NCBI RefSeq assembly: GCF_032854445.1
Contig: NC_088305.1
Span: 1,805,001 to 1,869,000, forward strand
Reading direction: 5' to 3'
Source of the DNA: Liolophura sinensis
Lineage: Eukaryota > Mollusca > Polyplacophora > Chitonida > Chitonidae
Length of the DNA: 64,000 bases
A program made the position numbers and the translations under genes. The notes below the pieces were generated by a model. The model made no database searches. It was not told the DNA's origin and saw nothing but the letters and a program-made list of their open reading frames with translations. Shown piece after piece: positions 43,633-55,387 of the stretch. The stretch's first letter is position 1. Each line of letters begins with the position of its first letter.

Positions 43633-44084
43633 TACAGACAACAGAATTGACCTGAGCTACTGTACAACACACAGTATAAACTGACACTCTCTTTTAAAAA
43701 TCCACCAATTTGATGCAATGCATTTGTGTATGTGAAAGTTCAGCTGATAAGTTCAGTTACAAACTAGTACCTTACTAGTGGTGAGTCACACACCATCAGT
43801 CTGCATGTCCTTAACGAACATGGAGTAGAACATTGTTGAAAGATTTGTGGAAGGTAATTCTAAAATTGTGATTATGATTGTCAGTGAAAATTTCTATTTT
43901 ACACTAAGACATTTTTTTCAGAAATGATTCCACAAAAGACTTACTGGTACAAAGGATCAGTTTAATACTTCTCATACAGTCAGACTTTTTCTACATTTTT
44001 TTTTTTTTAACAGCTATCACCATTGACGTCACGGCTTCAGGCTTCTTAATTTCAGGACTGATAAAGACTTAAAATCAAAACTTG
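43633..44084. other. No feature recognised
   Basis: Single-copy-looking sequence between the 46-bp array and a SINE fragment. Contains a T-rich run near 43998-44010. No supported coding frame. Confidence 0.35.
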
Positions 44085-44192
44085 CAGAACGTCGTGAGTT
44101 TCCCCCATTTTCCTCAAACCATAATGCTGGTCGCCCTCATGAAGTATTCTTGAGTACAGCGTGAAACACTAATCAAATAAATACATAAATGA
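44085..44192 (+). mobile_element. SINE family A, 5'-truncated
   Basis: CGTCGTGAGTTTCCCCCATT, CATAATGCTGGTCGCCCTCA, then GTATTCTTGAGTACAGCGTG and CTAATCAAATAAATACATAA. Confidence 0.8.
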
Positions 44193-44519
44193 AAAGCAAA
44201 TATTTCATGAATCCTCTTAGGGTAGGGGATTATTAGCACATTTACATCATTTAATATGCACTTCTGTCCTAGACATTGCTATAATTTGATTCCTACTGAT
44301 AACTTCCTCAAGTTATATATTTTTTACGCCTGGATATAAAAGTTTGAAGTGAAATTTGACCCATATAATGTGTGTGCCCAGACCTACATTGACATATTTG
44401 ACAGGTAAGACTAACGGACATGGACAGGAAGGTAGCCTGGTGTTACCTGTAATGACTTCTGCATGAACTACATGTAAGTGTATGTATGGATTACAAGTGA
44501 CCTCTGTCTTATTACAGGT

Positions 44520-44683
44520 GCAGGGACTCTAACACAGCAGCAGGGAGGATTTAACGCGTTAGCTTAAGGGGAATTTCTAGGCTGAACCACACACCTGGAT
44601 TACCTGTAATTACCCCAGCGTGAATTGACGAATTGAAGATGGCAGAGGAAAGAGACCCATTCAGCTTTGATGGAGATGACAAG
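44520..44683 (+). CDS. Probable first coding exon of an unidentified gene (coding part 44639-44683)
   Basis: A possible acceptor (TTATTACAG at about 44518) opens a leader with stops, then ATG at 44639 in a good context (GAAGATGG). It encodes MAEERDPFSFDGDDK and ends at AAG|GTAAGC, a near-consensus donor (phase 0). The short acidic DPF-containing N-terminus is protein-like, but I do not recognise the family, and downstream exons are uncertain. An echo of its last 20 nt with a second donor lies at 44762-44783. Confidence 0.5.
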
Positions 44684-45072
44684 GTAAGCAATTGTTTACT
44701 TTTTTGTGTTATTGTTTGCATTGCTATGTTATTGTTTACATTGTTGAGTCACTGTTTACAGCGGTTTTGATGGCGATGACATGGTGAGTGATAGCTAGTT
44801 GACGTTGTTGTTTACACCAGATTTGTACCAGTTTATAAATGTGCCTTTTTTCAGTTTGCATCACATTATCAATCTATAAAAGTACATGCACTAACATAAG
44901 AATCCAGCTGGTCAACTATTAAACACAGTTATATACAATACATTGATTGTTATACCACTTCACTGTACACCCAATTTTTAAGATGTACAGCTATGCTGGC
45001 TAACATTACAAGCCTGGAAATAATATATAAGTATTTGAGTTTGGATGATTCGCCAATTCTCCAGCTATATAA

Positions 45073-45276
45073 CTTAAATGACCTAAAGTTTTGTCCACAA
45101 AAGCGCATTTGTAGAGGCAAATAAAATGTCACAAAACATTATTTTTGGAGCTGAAACTCATAATTTTCCAGTAGAATGTCATCCAAGTAAACTTCAAAAC
45201 ACATTTCTAAAATCAACAGAACCCATCAGGAAAAATGGGCAAGTTGGTCATGGACGAAATTTATGGTCATTTAGGG
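45073..45276. mobile_element. MITE-like element M2, third copy
   Basis: Left end TTAAATGACCTAAAGTTTTG, right end GGTCATTTAGGG (45265-45276), with internal AGTAGAATGTCATCC. It is inverted relative to the 20046 copy. The 107-bp array begins directly at its right edge. Confidence 0.65.
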
Positions 45277-45278
45277 CT

Positions 45279-46136
45279 CAGGTACTGGCATTATTAAAAT
45301 GTTATTTACCTGTCCATTCTTTGTTGTCCCAAAGAGTGGGCTGATGTCAGAATACTGTGGAGGGCAGGACATTGCCATTGTCCTGCAGGTACTGGCATTA
45401 TTAAAATGTTATTTACCTGTCCATTCTTTGTTGTCCCAAAGAGTGGGCTGATGTCAGAATACTGTGGAGGGCAGGACATTGCCATTGTCCTGCAGGTACT
45501 GGCATTATTAAAATGTTATTTACCTGTCCATTCTTTGTTGTCCCAAAGAGTGGGCTGATGTCAGAATACTGTGGAGGGCAGGACATTGCCATTGTCCTGC
45601 AGGTACTGGCATTATTAAAATGTTATTTACCTGTCCATTCTTTGTTGTCCCAAAGAGTGGGCTGATGTCAGAATACTGTGGAGGGCAGGACATTGCCATT
45701 GTCCTGCAGGTACTGGCATTATTAAAATGTTATTTACCTGTCCATTCTTTGTTGTCCCAAAGAGTGGGCTGATGTCAGAATACTGTGGAGGGCAGGACAT
45801 TGCCATTGTCCTGCAGGTACTGGCATTATTAAAATGTTATTTACCTGTCCATTCTTTGTTGTCCCAAAGAGTGGGCTGATGTCAGAATACTGTGGAGGGC
45901 AGGACATTGCCATTGTCCTGCAGGTACTGGCATTATTAAAATGTTATTTACCTGTCCATTCTTTGTTGTCCCAAAGAGTGGGCTGATGTCAGAATACTGT
46001 GGAGGGCAGGACATTGCCATTGTCCTGCAGGTACTGGCATTATTAAAATGTTATTTACCTGTCCATTCTTTGTTGTCCCAAAGAATGGGCTGATGTCAGA
46101 ATACTGTGGAGGGCAGGTCATTGCCATTGTCCTGCT
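45279..46136. repeat. 107-bp tandem array, 8 copies, nearly identical
   Basis: The unit starts CAGGTACTGGCATTATTAAA and ends GGCAGGACATTGCCATTGTC + CTG. The copies are almost identical; the last differs by GAATGGG and AGGTCATT. Each unit has CAGGACA and TGTCCTG as hairpin arms around TTGCCAT. High identity suggests recent expansion (or an assembly issue). Confidence 0.97.
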
Positions 46137-47706
46137 ATTTATCTCAAGACAATATTTCCATTGTATCAGAACGTGAGGCTTAATTTTATGCAAGCTTTGA
46201 AAACATGAACTTGTGTGTTCACATATCACCTGGTACTTCAGCCTGTCATACCTGTTGATGATACTATAGCTGCTAATTATTAAACAATGCCTTTAACAGA
46301 CTTTTCGATTTAGGCTTAAAAGTAGAGTTTTGTTAAGTCTTATTTGATGCAACATATGTTAAGTACATGTACATGTAGATTGGGTGAGGGGGGGTGGAAG
46401 GAAGCAGAACTAAAAACGTATTGGAAAGTTCCAGAGGTGTGGTATTAGATCACCGTTTATACACACATTACTGGGTGTTCTCTTCCTCTAGCATGTCAGG
46501 ATTTCTGTAAGCATGAGCTGGGACGTTCACGTAAGTGCCTACATGTAAGAGTACAAGTGCCTACATGTAAGAACAGTCTATGCCCAAATCCTGTAAGCAG
46601 TTAAGACTGTATAAGCCAGCTCAGAGTTTCTGCTCCTTCAGGGATTACCAAGACCACGGCAAAGGTTAAAAGGCCAGAGAGCTCTTCTGTTTCACTCCCT
46701 ATGCAAAATTGACAGAGTTAGGGATTAATCAACATTTTTGGAAATGAGGAGAAATTTAAGCCCGGAAACAAAAAAAAAAAACAGAAAAAAACAACAACAG
46801 GTAGACTATATAAAGCATTATGGAGATTACCGAGAAGACCACCAAAATTTTCAGCGATAATGGTTGGGTGGGGGGGCGGTTGGGGTAGGGGTAGGGTGAA
46901 AACGTTTCTGACAAATGTGGACACACATGTAACGTTTTGCATGATATTTCTCATGACCCTTATTTTATTTTTGTTATGGATAGTGTACAGCTTTCTTAAG
47001 CTTTAATATATCAGGTTTCAGCTCTTAAAAAACCTGACTTCATAGTAGTCTGTACTAGAGGTCACAGTGGCCAAAATTATGACCATGGCTAGGCTCATTT
47101 CCTTTTGAATTTATTCATGAAAGTCTTACCGTTTTCCTTTATCTCTGATATTAATATACTCCTGTAGTACCATGTTTTAGGTCAAATTAAGAATGTATGT
47201 ATTGTCATTGGATCAGCCATAAGTAGTTAGGTGTATTGTACCAGACAGCACCAGCTATATTTCTTGTGTTCTGTACGGGGTTAGTTTACAAGAGGTTGAT
47301 GTTCATAACATGTTTGAATTTGATTACTTAGCTTTTTTATGATAAAAAATTTCCGAAATGCCCTCAAAACATTCAGTTTGTACATATCTGCATTGCAGCT
47401 TATAGGATTAGTGTCCAGATTTTCCAGGTTCTAATTATAAAGGTTATTACCTGCTTAAACAGTTTGTTACTGGGTGGGCTTCCGAAAAAGGTAATAATGA
47501 CTATAAATCATCCAAAACAATAGATTTACTGCTCTAGCCGTTCTCGGGTGAAGATCTCGGTTTCATCGGGTGACGCCACAGATGGCCAACCCAAAGCTGT
47601 CCAGGCTGTATAGCCTAGGAATTTGTATCAAAACGATGCCTTTTTGGAGACGGTTGTTAGCTATACACAAAAGTAAATATTCTGCCGTATCAGTTTGAAT
47701 TCCCAG
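46137..47706. other. No gene recognised; G-rich tract
   Basis: Possible intron of the gene starting at 44639. Contains a G-run cluster at about 46863-46898 (GGGTGGGGGGGCGG, GGGGTAGGGGTAGGG) that could form a G-quadruplex. No other feature supported. Confidence 0.4.
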
Positions 47707-47827
47707 TGGAAGGACTTGAAGTTTGCGATTCAAGACACTGACATCTCTTGCCAGACTTCAGGTTCTGAGTTTTCAGATGTTGAATTTGTCGTCGAGGCAT
47801 TTCCAACAGCACTAGCAATGGTGATTG
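47707..47827 (+). CDS. Weak candidate exon 2 of the 44639 gene
   Basis: After a CCCAG acceptor, 40 codons plus one base are open to a GTAAGG donor, in the phase left by the 44639-44683 exon (0). The reading begins WKDLKFAIQDTDISCQ and includes SEFSDVEFVVEAFPTAL. The other two frames hit stops early. The polypyrimidine tract is weak and no homology is recognised, so this may be chance. Confidence 0.25.
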
Positions 47828-49089
47828 GTAAGGTGGAGTTTTAGACTGTATTCAGTTCATGTGTTTTAAAATTTAACATTTTTTGATCTCTTTTTTTCAC
47901 AATAGATATCATTCTATTCCCCAAGATACCCAGCATCCATACCTATATGTATATGCGATGATGACTCAGTGCGTATTTATTGTCGGCCTTCGTAAAAGCC
48001 TATGCCTATGTTGTGGTGTACAACATAAATACATGTAAGATTTGGACGTGGGCATAAATGTACAGAGATTTGCCATCTGTAAGTTGTCAGTTTCAGGTTT
48101 TAGTTGACTGTGGTCCCATAGAGGCAAATCTTTGGAGTTCAGACTCTTGTACGGGTAGCTTTCAGCTGTAAAATGACGAGAGCTGATAATGCTGTTTTTT
48201 TGGTGGGTACAAAGTTCTTGTGTATTGTTTTGTAAACCCGCTTCTTCCGTGGGGTCAGATCGCCTGAATACATGAAAAAACTATCTCCAGGGTTCTTTCA
48301 TGACCTGTTTTCACCTTTATATCAGAAGGCTCTCTGATTTCCTTCACCCGTAAACCTGATCGCTGCCGTACAAGTGGACATTTACAGAGTTTAAACATCA
48401 AGCAAACAAATATTTCAGAAAATTGCGGTATGTAGAATTCAGTACATCATAGGCACTAGTCATGCTAGGTACATGTGCACTAAGTAAACACTTGGATTTA
48501 TCATACAATTTATCATATTAATTGGTGAATTAAATATCCATGCTCTAGTTAAGATTGGCTGCACTTCTGTCAGCCTGTATGGTCATGGATCTTAAGTCAG
48601 TTTCTGCCTTTTTTAAAACCTTTTTATGGGGATTTTGTTATTGTCATGTCTGGTTATTGTGAATAGAAAATAACACGCAGTATTTAGAAGTAAGGTTTGT
48701 GAAGTAAGGACAGCCACTTCTTCGTGGAACTATATTGATTAATAAGTTCATTCATTATGTTTTGTGGATAGAATGCTACCCTGGAATAGTAGCCACTTAC
48801 GTGACAGAGAATTAACTAATGTAAAATAGGAGCATGGTCAAAGTCGGCATCCGTCTGCTCCACTTTCTACAGACATGACGGAATTAAGAAGCAGACTGCG
48901 CAGGCTGTTGGTACCAACCATCTAATGGACGCCCTGTTGATATTAAGTAATTATTTAGAATTTGCATGTATGCTTGACGGATTAATGTGAAGTGATGTGT
49001 TAACAGTGCGACAAAGTCTCGGAAACAAATTAAGCCACTTTTCGTGATGGACAACTTTTTAGTGATTGACCCCTATAGAAGAGCATTCA
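47828..49089. other. No feature recognised
   Basis: AT-rich sequence without a supported gene or repeat. Confidence 0.35.
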
Positions 49090-49345
49090 TAGGATTATCC
49101 ATATTGTGCATGACCAGCTTGTCCATTTTCCCTGATTCTGATAGTTCTATTGATTTTAGAAGGTGTTTTGAGGTTTGATTGGAACATGGGATGATATTCT
49201 ACTGGAAAATTGTAAGTTTCAACGCTAGAAGTAATACTTTGTGATGTTTATTTGCCTCCTGAGATGCACTTTTGTTGGCAAAATTTTAGGTCAGTGAAAT
49301 GTTCTTGAGTATGGAGTAAAACACAAATCAAAGAAAGACATAAAT
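49090..49345. mobile_element. M2 remnant joined to a SINE-A tail
   Basis: The M2 core (TCCCTGATTCTGATAG, GTGTTTTGAGGTTTGATTGG, CTACTGGAAAATTGTAAG) ends in AATTTTAGGTCAGTGAAATG, where it runs straight into a SINE-A tail (TTCTTGAGTATGGAGTAAAA). The SINE appears to have truncated the M2 right end. Confidence 0.6.
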
Positions 49346-49375
49346 TTGTCATCCCCACAGCCTCTAACATGAATG

Positions 49376-49495
49376 TTCATGTTGATATGTGGTGATATGT
49401 GGTGATATATGGTGATATATGGTGATATGTGGTATGTGGTGATATGTGGTATGTGGTGATATATGGTGATATGTGGTATGTGGTGATGTGTGAAT
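49376..49495. repeat. Short-unit repeat (GTGATATGTG-like)
   Basis: Low-complexity repeats of GGTGATATATGGTGATATGT with interspersed GGTATGT units, about 120 bp. Confidence 0.9.
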
Positions 49496-49542
49496 AAGTT
49501 GACTCCATTTTTCAGAATATGTTCCCCAATTTGCAGCCAGGG

Positions 49543-51088
49543 GTCTCTGTCGCTGAATGGTTAGCATGCCAGCACAACACAGCCGGGGTCTCTGTGGCTG
49601 TGTGGTTAGCATGGTTAGCATGCCAGCGCAGCACAGCCGGGGACTCTGTGGCCGTGTGGTTAGCATGGTTAGCATGCCAGCGCAACACAGCCAGGGTCTC
49701 TGTGGCCGTGTGGTTAGCATGGTTAGCATGCCAGCGTAGCATATCCGGGATCTCTGTGCCTGTGTGGTTAGCAAGGTTAGCATGCCAGCGCAACACAGCC
49801 AGGGTCTCTGTGGCTGTGTGGTTAGCATGGTTAGCATGCCAGCGCAGCATAGCCGGGGTCTCTGTGGCCAGGTGGTTAGTATGGTTAGTATGGTTAGCAT
49901 GCCAGCGCAGCACAGCCGAGGTCTCTGTGGCTGTATGGTTAGCATGCCAGCGCAGCACAGCCGAGGTCTCTAGGGCCGTGTGGTTAGCATGGTTAGCATG
50001 CCAGCGCAGCATAGCCGGGGTCTCTGTGGCCAGGTGGTTAGTATGGTTAGCATGCCAGCCCAGCACAGCCGAGGTCTCTGTGGCTGTATGGTTAGCATGC
50101 CAGCGCAGCACAGCCGAGGTCTCTGGGGCCGTGTGGTTAGCATGCTAGTGCAGCATAGCCGGGGTGTCTGTGGCCCAGTGGTTAGCATGGTTAGCATGCC
50201 AGCACAGCACAGCCGGGGTCTCTGTGGCTCAGTGGTTAGCATGGTTACTGTGCCAGCCCAGCACAGCCGGTGTCTCTGTGGCTTTGTGGTTAGCATGGTT
50301 AAGGTGCCAGCGCAGCACAGCCGGTTTCTCTGTGGCTCAGTGGTTAGCGTGGTTAATGTGCCAGCCCAGCACAGCCGGTGTCTCTGTGGCTGTGTGGTTA
50401 GCATGGTTAGCATGCCAGCGCCGCACAGCCGGGGTCTCTGTGGCTCAGTGGTTAGCATGGTTACTGTGCCAGCCCAGCACAGCCGGTGTCTCTGAGGCTT
50501 TGTGGTTAGCATTGTTAAGGTGCCAGCGCAGCACAGCCGGTTTCTCTGTGGCTCAGTGGTTAGCATGGTTACTGTGCCAGCCCAGCACAGCGGGTGTCTC
50601 TGTGGCTGTGTGGTTAGCATGGTTAAGGTGCCAGCGCAGCACAGCCGGGGTCTCTGTGGCTCAGTGGTTAGCATGGTTACTGTGCCAGCCCAGCACAGCG
50701 GGTGTCTCTGTGGCTTTGTGGTTAGCATGGTTAAGGTGCCAGCGCAGCACAGCCGGTGTCTCTGTGGCTCAGTGGTTAGCATGGTTACTGTGCCAGCGCA
50801 GCACAACCGGTTTCTCTGTGGCTCAGTGGTTAGCATGGTTACTGTGCCAGCCCAGCACAGCCGGTGTCTCTGTGGCTCAGTGGTTAGCATGGTTAAGGTG
50901 CCAGCGCAGCACAGCCGGTGTCTCTGTGGCCGAGTGGTTACCATGGCTAGTGTGCCAGCCCAGCACAGCCGGTGTCTCTGTGGCCGAGTGGTTAGCATGG
51001 TTAAGGTGCCAGCCCAGCACAGCCGGTGTCTCTGTGGCCGAGTGGTTAGCATGGTTAAGGTGCCAGCCCAGCACACAGATGCGGTCTC
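49543..51088. repeat. 54-bp tandem array, about 29 copies, of a SINE tRNA-like head
   Basis: The unit reads GGTCTCTGTGGCTCAGTGGT + TAGCATGGTTAGCATGCCAG + CGCAGCACAGCCGG. It matches the head of SINE-A (CCTCTGTGGCTCAGTCGGTT + AGCGCGCTAGCGCAGC at 55391), including the pol III A-box TGGCTCAGTGG in many units. From about 50160 to 50930 two variants alternate (TGGCTCAGTGG with ACTGTGCCAGCCC, then TGGCTNTGTGG with AAGGTGCCAGCGC), making a higher-order ~108-bp period. The array ends in the rest of a SINE. Confidence 0.95.
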
Positions 51089-51262
51089 TGTGAGTTAAAG
51101 TCATTCTGGCTTCAGATCCTCCCCAGTCGTACGTCTGCCAGCAACCTGTGGATGGTCATGGGTTTCCAGGCTGGTTTTCTCCCACCATAATACAGGCTAT
51201 GGTTGTATATGTGGAGTATTCTTGATCACAGCATAAAATACCAATCAAATAAATAAATCAAT
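51060..51262 (+). mobile_element. SINE family A body downstream of the amplified head
   Basis: Continues from the last array unit with ATGCGGTCTCTGTGAGTTAA (B-box region), CAACCTGTGGATGGTCATGG, TCTCCCACCATAATACAGG and the tail AATACCAATCAAATAAATAA. Thus the array and this body are one element with a multiplied head. Confidence 0.88.
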
Positions 51263-51944
51263 TTGCAGCCACAAACGAACCAGTTGTGGACTACATGATT
51301 TCTCATAGATGCGCACCTCTTTCTCCACTGGGGTTTGTGTGTTTGATTTTGATTAATCTAAATGAACATTTACAACTAAGTTTTTATCCAAGGCATATGT
51401 GAGCTTGGATGGTTACCTGTAAAATGGACATCAGAACCTCAGCTCCCAGATTATGCAGGTTTGCATTAAAATTTTCCCAATAGTGAGCCCTTAGGCACTT
51501 GCCCAAAATCAGTGGGTTTATTCCCTGTTTGCCTTACATTTTGAGTAACATGTATTTATATTAACTCTCCCATTTAGATAATTCATGTGACTGTCCATGT
51601 TCACACTACTGCATTTATTTGTAGGCAGAGTTGTGTCCCTTGTCCAGCTGGAATCACTGTTGTTCCATGCTTGGTGCACACAGGGCTGATACAGCTTTTT
51701 ATTTTTTCAATTTTTGTAATTTTCTTATATGAAGAATATTTAGCCTATTTGTTGTACATACACAGTGCCATATTGTACTGTCAATGTTACTTATAAACTT
51801 TTGTGCAGCCAGCCTACTTGGGAACTTTTAAAACGTATGCAGTATTCCCCATAATTTGTGCTTTTTTAGGGCATGCTGTAAATCTGGATTCCTCTAAAGA
51901 TGTCAGAATTTATTTAATGCCCGAAGTGGTGTGTATAGTGAGGT
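51263..51944. other. No gene recognised
   Basis: AT-rich sequence; a 69-codon frame at 51587-51796 is hydrophobic at its end but has no supporting context. Confidence 0.35.
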
Positions 51945-52850
51945 ATCATTATGACTGGACTGGGTTTCCTGCATGGCGTCTGACTCCGTGTAATTTAGTG
52001 AGGTAGCATTGTGACTGGGCTGGGTGTCCTAGCTGCTGTCTTGGGCTTGTTTGATTTAGTGCATCAGTACTATGACAGGACAGCATATCGTGTATGGTGT
52101 CTTGGCCTGGTGTGATGTCATGAGGAAGCACAATGATTGGACTGGGTGTCTTGCTTGGTTTCTTTGACCTGGTGTAATGTACTGAGGTAGCATTGTGACT
52201 AGAATGGATGTCATGTCTGGTGTCTTTGACCTAGTGTGATGTAGTGAGGTTTAGCATTATGACTGGACTGGGTGTCATGCCTGCTGTCTTGGGCTTGTTT
52301 GATGTAGTGCATCAGTACTATGACAGGACAGCATATCGTGTATGGTGTCTTGGCCTGGTGTGATATCATGAGGAAGCACAATGATTGGACTGGGTGTCTT
52401 GCTTGGTTTTTTTGACCTGGTGTAATGTACTGAGGTAGCATTGTGACTAGAATGAGTGTCATGTCTGGTGTCTTTGACCTAGTGTGATGTAGTGAGGTAG
52501 CATTATGACTGGACTGGGTGTCATGCCTGCTGTCTTGGGCTTGTTTGATTTAGTGCATCAGTACTATGACAGGACAGCATATCGTGTATGGTGTCTTTGC
52601 CTGGTGTGATGTCATGAGGAAGCACAATGATTGGACTGGGTGTCTTGCTTGGTTTCTTTGACCTGGTGTAATGTACTGAGGTAGCATTGTGACTAGAATG
52701 AGTGTCATGTCTGGTGTCTAGGCCTGGTGTGATGTAGTGAGGTTTAGCATAATGAGTTGACTAGGTGTCATATCTGGTGTCTAGGCCTGGTGTAATGTAG
52801 TGAGGTTTAGCATAATGAGTTGACTGGGTGTCATATCTGGTGACTTTGGT
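51945..52850. repeat. About 61-bp array arranged in 246-bp higher-order units
   Basis: Sub-units contain variants of GAGGTAGCATTGTGACTGGA, CTGGGTGTCATGYCTGGTGT and CTTNGGCCTGGTGTGATGTA. The marker GCATCAGTACTATGACAGGA recurs at 52061, 52309 and 52555 (spacing about 246-248), so four sub-units form one higher-order repeat. The sub-unit resembles the SINE-C body (TGTCATGTCTGGTGTCTTCA and TATAATGTGACTAGGTGAAG at 62377-62420). Confidence 0.92.
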
Positions 52851-54130
52851 ATGACGGTATAGAACTTTGCTATTTTGTGTCAGAAGACATCTGTAATTAT
52901 GTTTATGGTTTTATCTGTACATTGTCATGTCATTGATCGGATCCTGAACACATCTGGAATACATCACCTTTGACATTGTTTTTATCCGCTGAGGACGGAT
53001 GGAGGTATTTCAGTGTGAATGTTGAGGTTATATTGTCAGATTGATGCTGCACAGGTAGTGTGTTTGTCTAACACAGCAGTAACAGCAGTGCCAGATTGAA
53101 GTACCAGAGAGTGTTTCTGTATATACAAATGTTGGCCTAATTAGCTTAACATTACTGACCCACCTGAATAAATTCAATAGGGGCATTATGTGTGTATGTG
53201 GAAGATATACATGTCAGTGTTTCACACACAGTCTTCTCCTCTTTTTGAAAGGGCTTCTCCCAAAATTCACAATCCTATGTGAAAGCCCTGTACATCCATG
53301 TGCATATGATTCTGCCCTTTAGGGACTCTGTTCTGCAGGCCTGTTGTATTTTGATTTTGTTTGTAATAAACCTCGGTATTAAAGGATAAAAATTTGAATC
53401 ATTGTCTTTATGCCATGTCAGCAAATGGAATGACATTGAATTTCCACTCCACCTCCACCGCAACACACCCACCCCCATTTCCCCACCTACACCCCCACCT
53501 CCCATCACCCCGATCACACACACACACAGACACACACACAAAATATAAGCAGAACTCAGGCACTGGCCGTTCAGGTAGCCATCTGACAAACCTTAAACTA
53601 TGGTGTATAAGGCTGTGTTAGGATATGTGAGTGTTATACATCATTTTACTTCATTTGGCATAAATGTAGATGTACATAATGACTATATGCTCAGTTCCTT
53701 TCATGGTTGACAATTAAAGTCTATGTATAGATTTCCAGCCTGTCAGTTTAAAGTACAGTAATTATAACATTTCTGAAGTTTTTAGTCTTTTTGCCGAAAA
53801 AGGAATGAGGCTTTCTTATTGCAGCCCTTTTTGTTACGTCCTCCTCTTCAGCTGTGGTACATGGCAAACTGCAGTGGTTTACTGTGGGGGATGTGTCTTC
53901 ATGTGTGCTTCCTCACTGTAAAGGGCCATCATTGTTAGAGGATGTATTGATCAAAAAAGAAAAAACTCTTAGTTGAGGTAACCAGACCATGGAAGGGAAA
54001 AAAAAAGAATTGGTTGTTAAGGTATTCTTTTTTTTCCTTTCTGGCTAGTAAAGAAAACAGAGATTTTATCAAAACTAACTCAGAGAAAGAAAAGAAAATC
54101 TTTCTTTCAAAATCCCAGTAAAAACTTTTA
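52851..54130. other. No gene recognised
   Basis: Contains a C-rich/CA-rich stretch at about 53455-53545. No supported coding sequence. Confidence 0.35.
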
Positions 54131-55100
54131 GGGTATGGTCCTGTTTTGGAGGGCCAGTTGGGTTACACCCAACGAACATATTTTTAGTGATGGCCTAACA
54201 TGTCACAATTAAGGCAAAAGCTGTTTGTATCTCCCTCATGTTAGAATTTCTGGCCAATAATTACCCACCCTCCACTCCCAAAAAGGAAAAATAAATTTGT
54301 GACAGTGAAAATCTGACCCCAAAAAGGCATGGATTAATTTACCTGTGCCCATTCCGAGCAACCATTTCCACCATCTTGAAGGCTCCAGATCTGCCATACA
54401 GGAAGTTGAAGCCAATGTAGCGCTCATGTCAGTGACACAATCGTGAGCATTTTTAGAGTACAGTCTTATTTTGGAGGGCCAGTGAGGTGACACCCAACGA
54501 GCATACTTTCATTGATGGCCTAACAGCCTGATGTTACTGTTACTGCATGGCTGTGGTGTCCTGTCTGTTGTCTTCGACATAATATTTTAGTGAATCAGCA
54601 CTATGATAGCGTTAGCCGTAAGACCGTCCTGGATGTAAATGTAGCTGCTTCAAGTATATAGACATTTTAGTAATATGAGCAAAATAATGTGCAACAATAC
54701 AACATAAACACAAACATGATAAAGTCGCCCATAGTTGGCAAAATGCTTGTGGCATCCATAACTGTGTTTGCTAGCTGTCAGGATCTGTTTAGAATCTGAT
54801 ACTTGCGGGTGATGTAATGTGGAAAGGAGACCCCGGCTCTGGGTATAGAGAGCAAATGTTTGGAAGTAAGTTCAACACACGTTCTTGCACATGTTTCCTA
54901 CAGGTTTGGTGTCATTTATAGGGAAGTATCTAAGTCCAGTTTGATCCTGATAATCGTTAATTAAGCACTCAAATTCTTGAGTTTACCCGTGCCCATTCCG
55001 TGCAACTATTTGCCACCATCTTGAAGGCTCCAGATCTGCCATACAGGAAGTTGAAGCCAATGTAGTAGCGCTCGTGTCAGAGACACAATCTTGGGCGTTT
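54131..55100. repeat. Two interleaved pairs of direct repeats
   Basis: A ~75-bp segment (TTTTGGAGGGCCAGTTGGGT, then ACACCCAACGAACATA) at 54143-54205 recurs at 54470-54530. A ~110-bp segment (CACCATCTTGAAGGCTCCAG, CAGGAAGTTGAAGCCAATGT) at 54348-54460 recurs at 54985-55105 with small differences. Between, 54545-54635 looks like a SINE-C fragment. Confidence 0.75.
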
Positions 55101-55387
55101 TTACCATGGCTGACGTTAGTATTTGGTAAAGGCTACAGCCAGACGTGACACTTTGCCGTTCGCATGGATGTTGTGGGTTTTCGGTCTGGGGATAATCATA
55201 AATTTGATAGGTTTCTTGGGTCTCTGGTTTGTGTATTTTGTAAAACAAATTAGAATGTGGTGGTGATGATATGCAAGAGTGGAGTGGGGTGAGGTGGGGC
55301 GGTGCGATATTTGGTTGTGTTACCCTGGGGCATCTGTAAATGATGTACAAACTTCATCAAATATCAGTTAACCGTCAAATTGTCTAG

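Noticed and set aside
49364-51104. Long open frames (up to 368 codons) on both strands
   Set aside because: They follow from the 54-bp array of a SINE head, a multiple of three. Both strands are open, which argues against coding selection.
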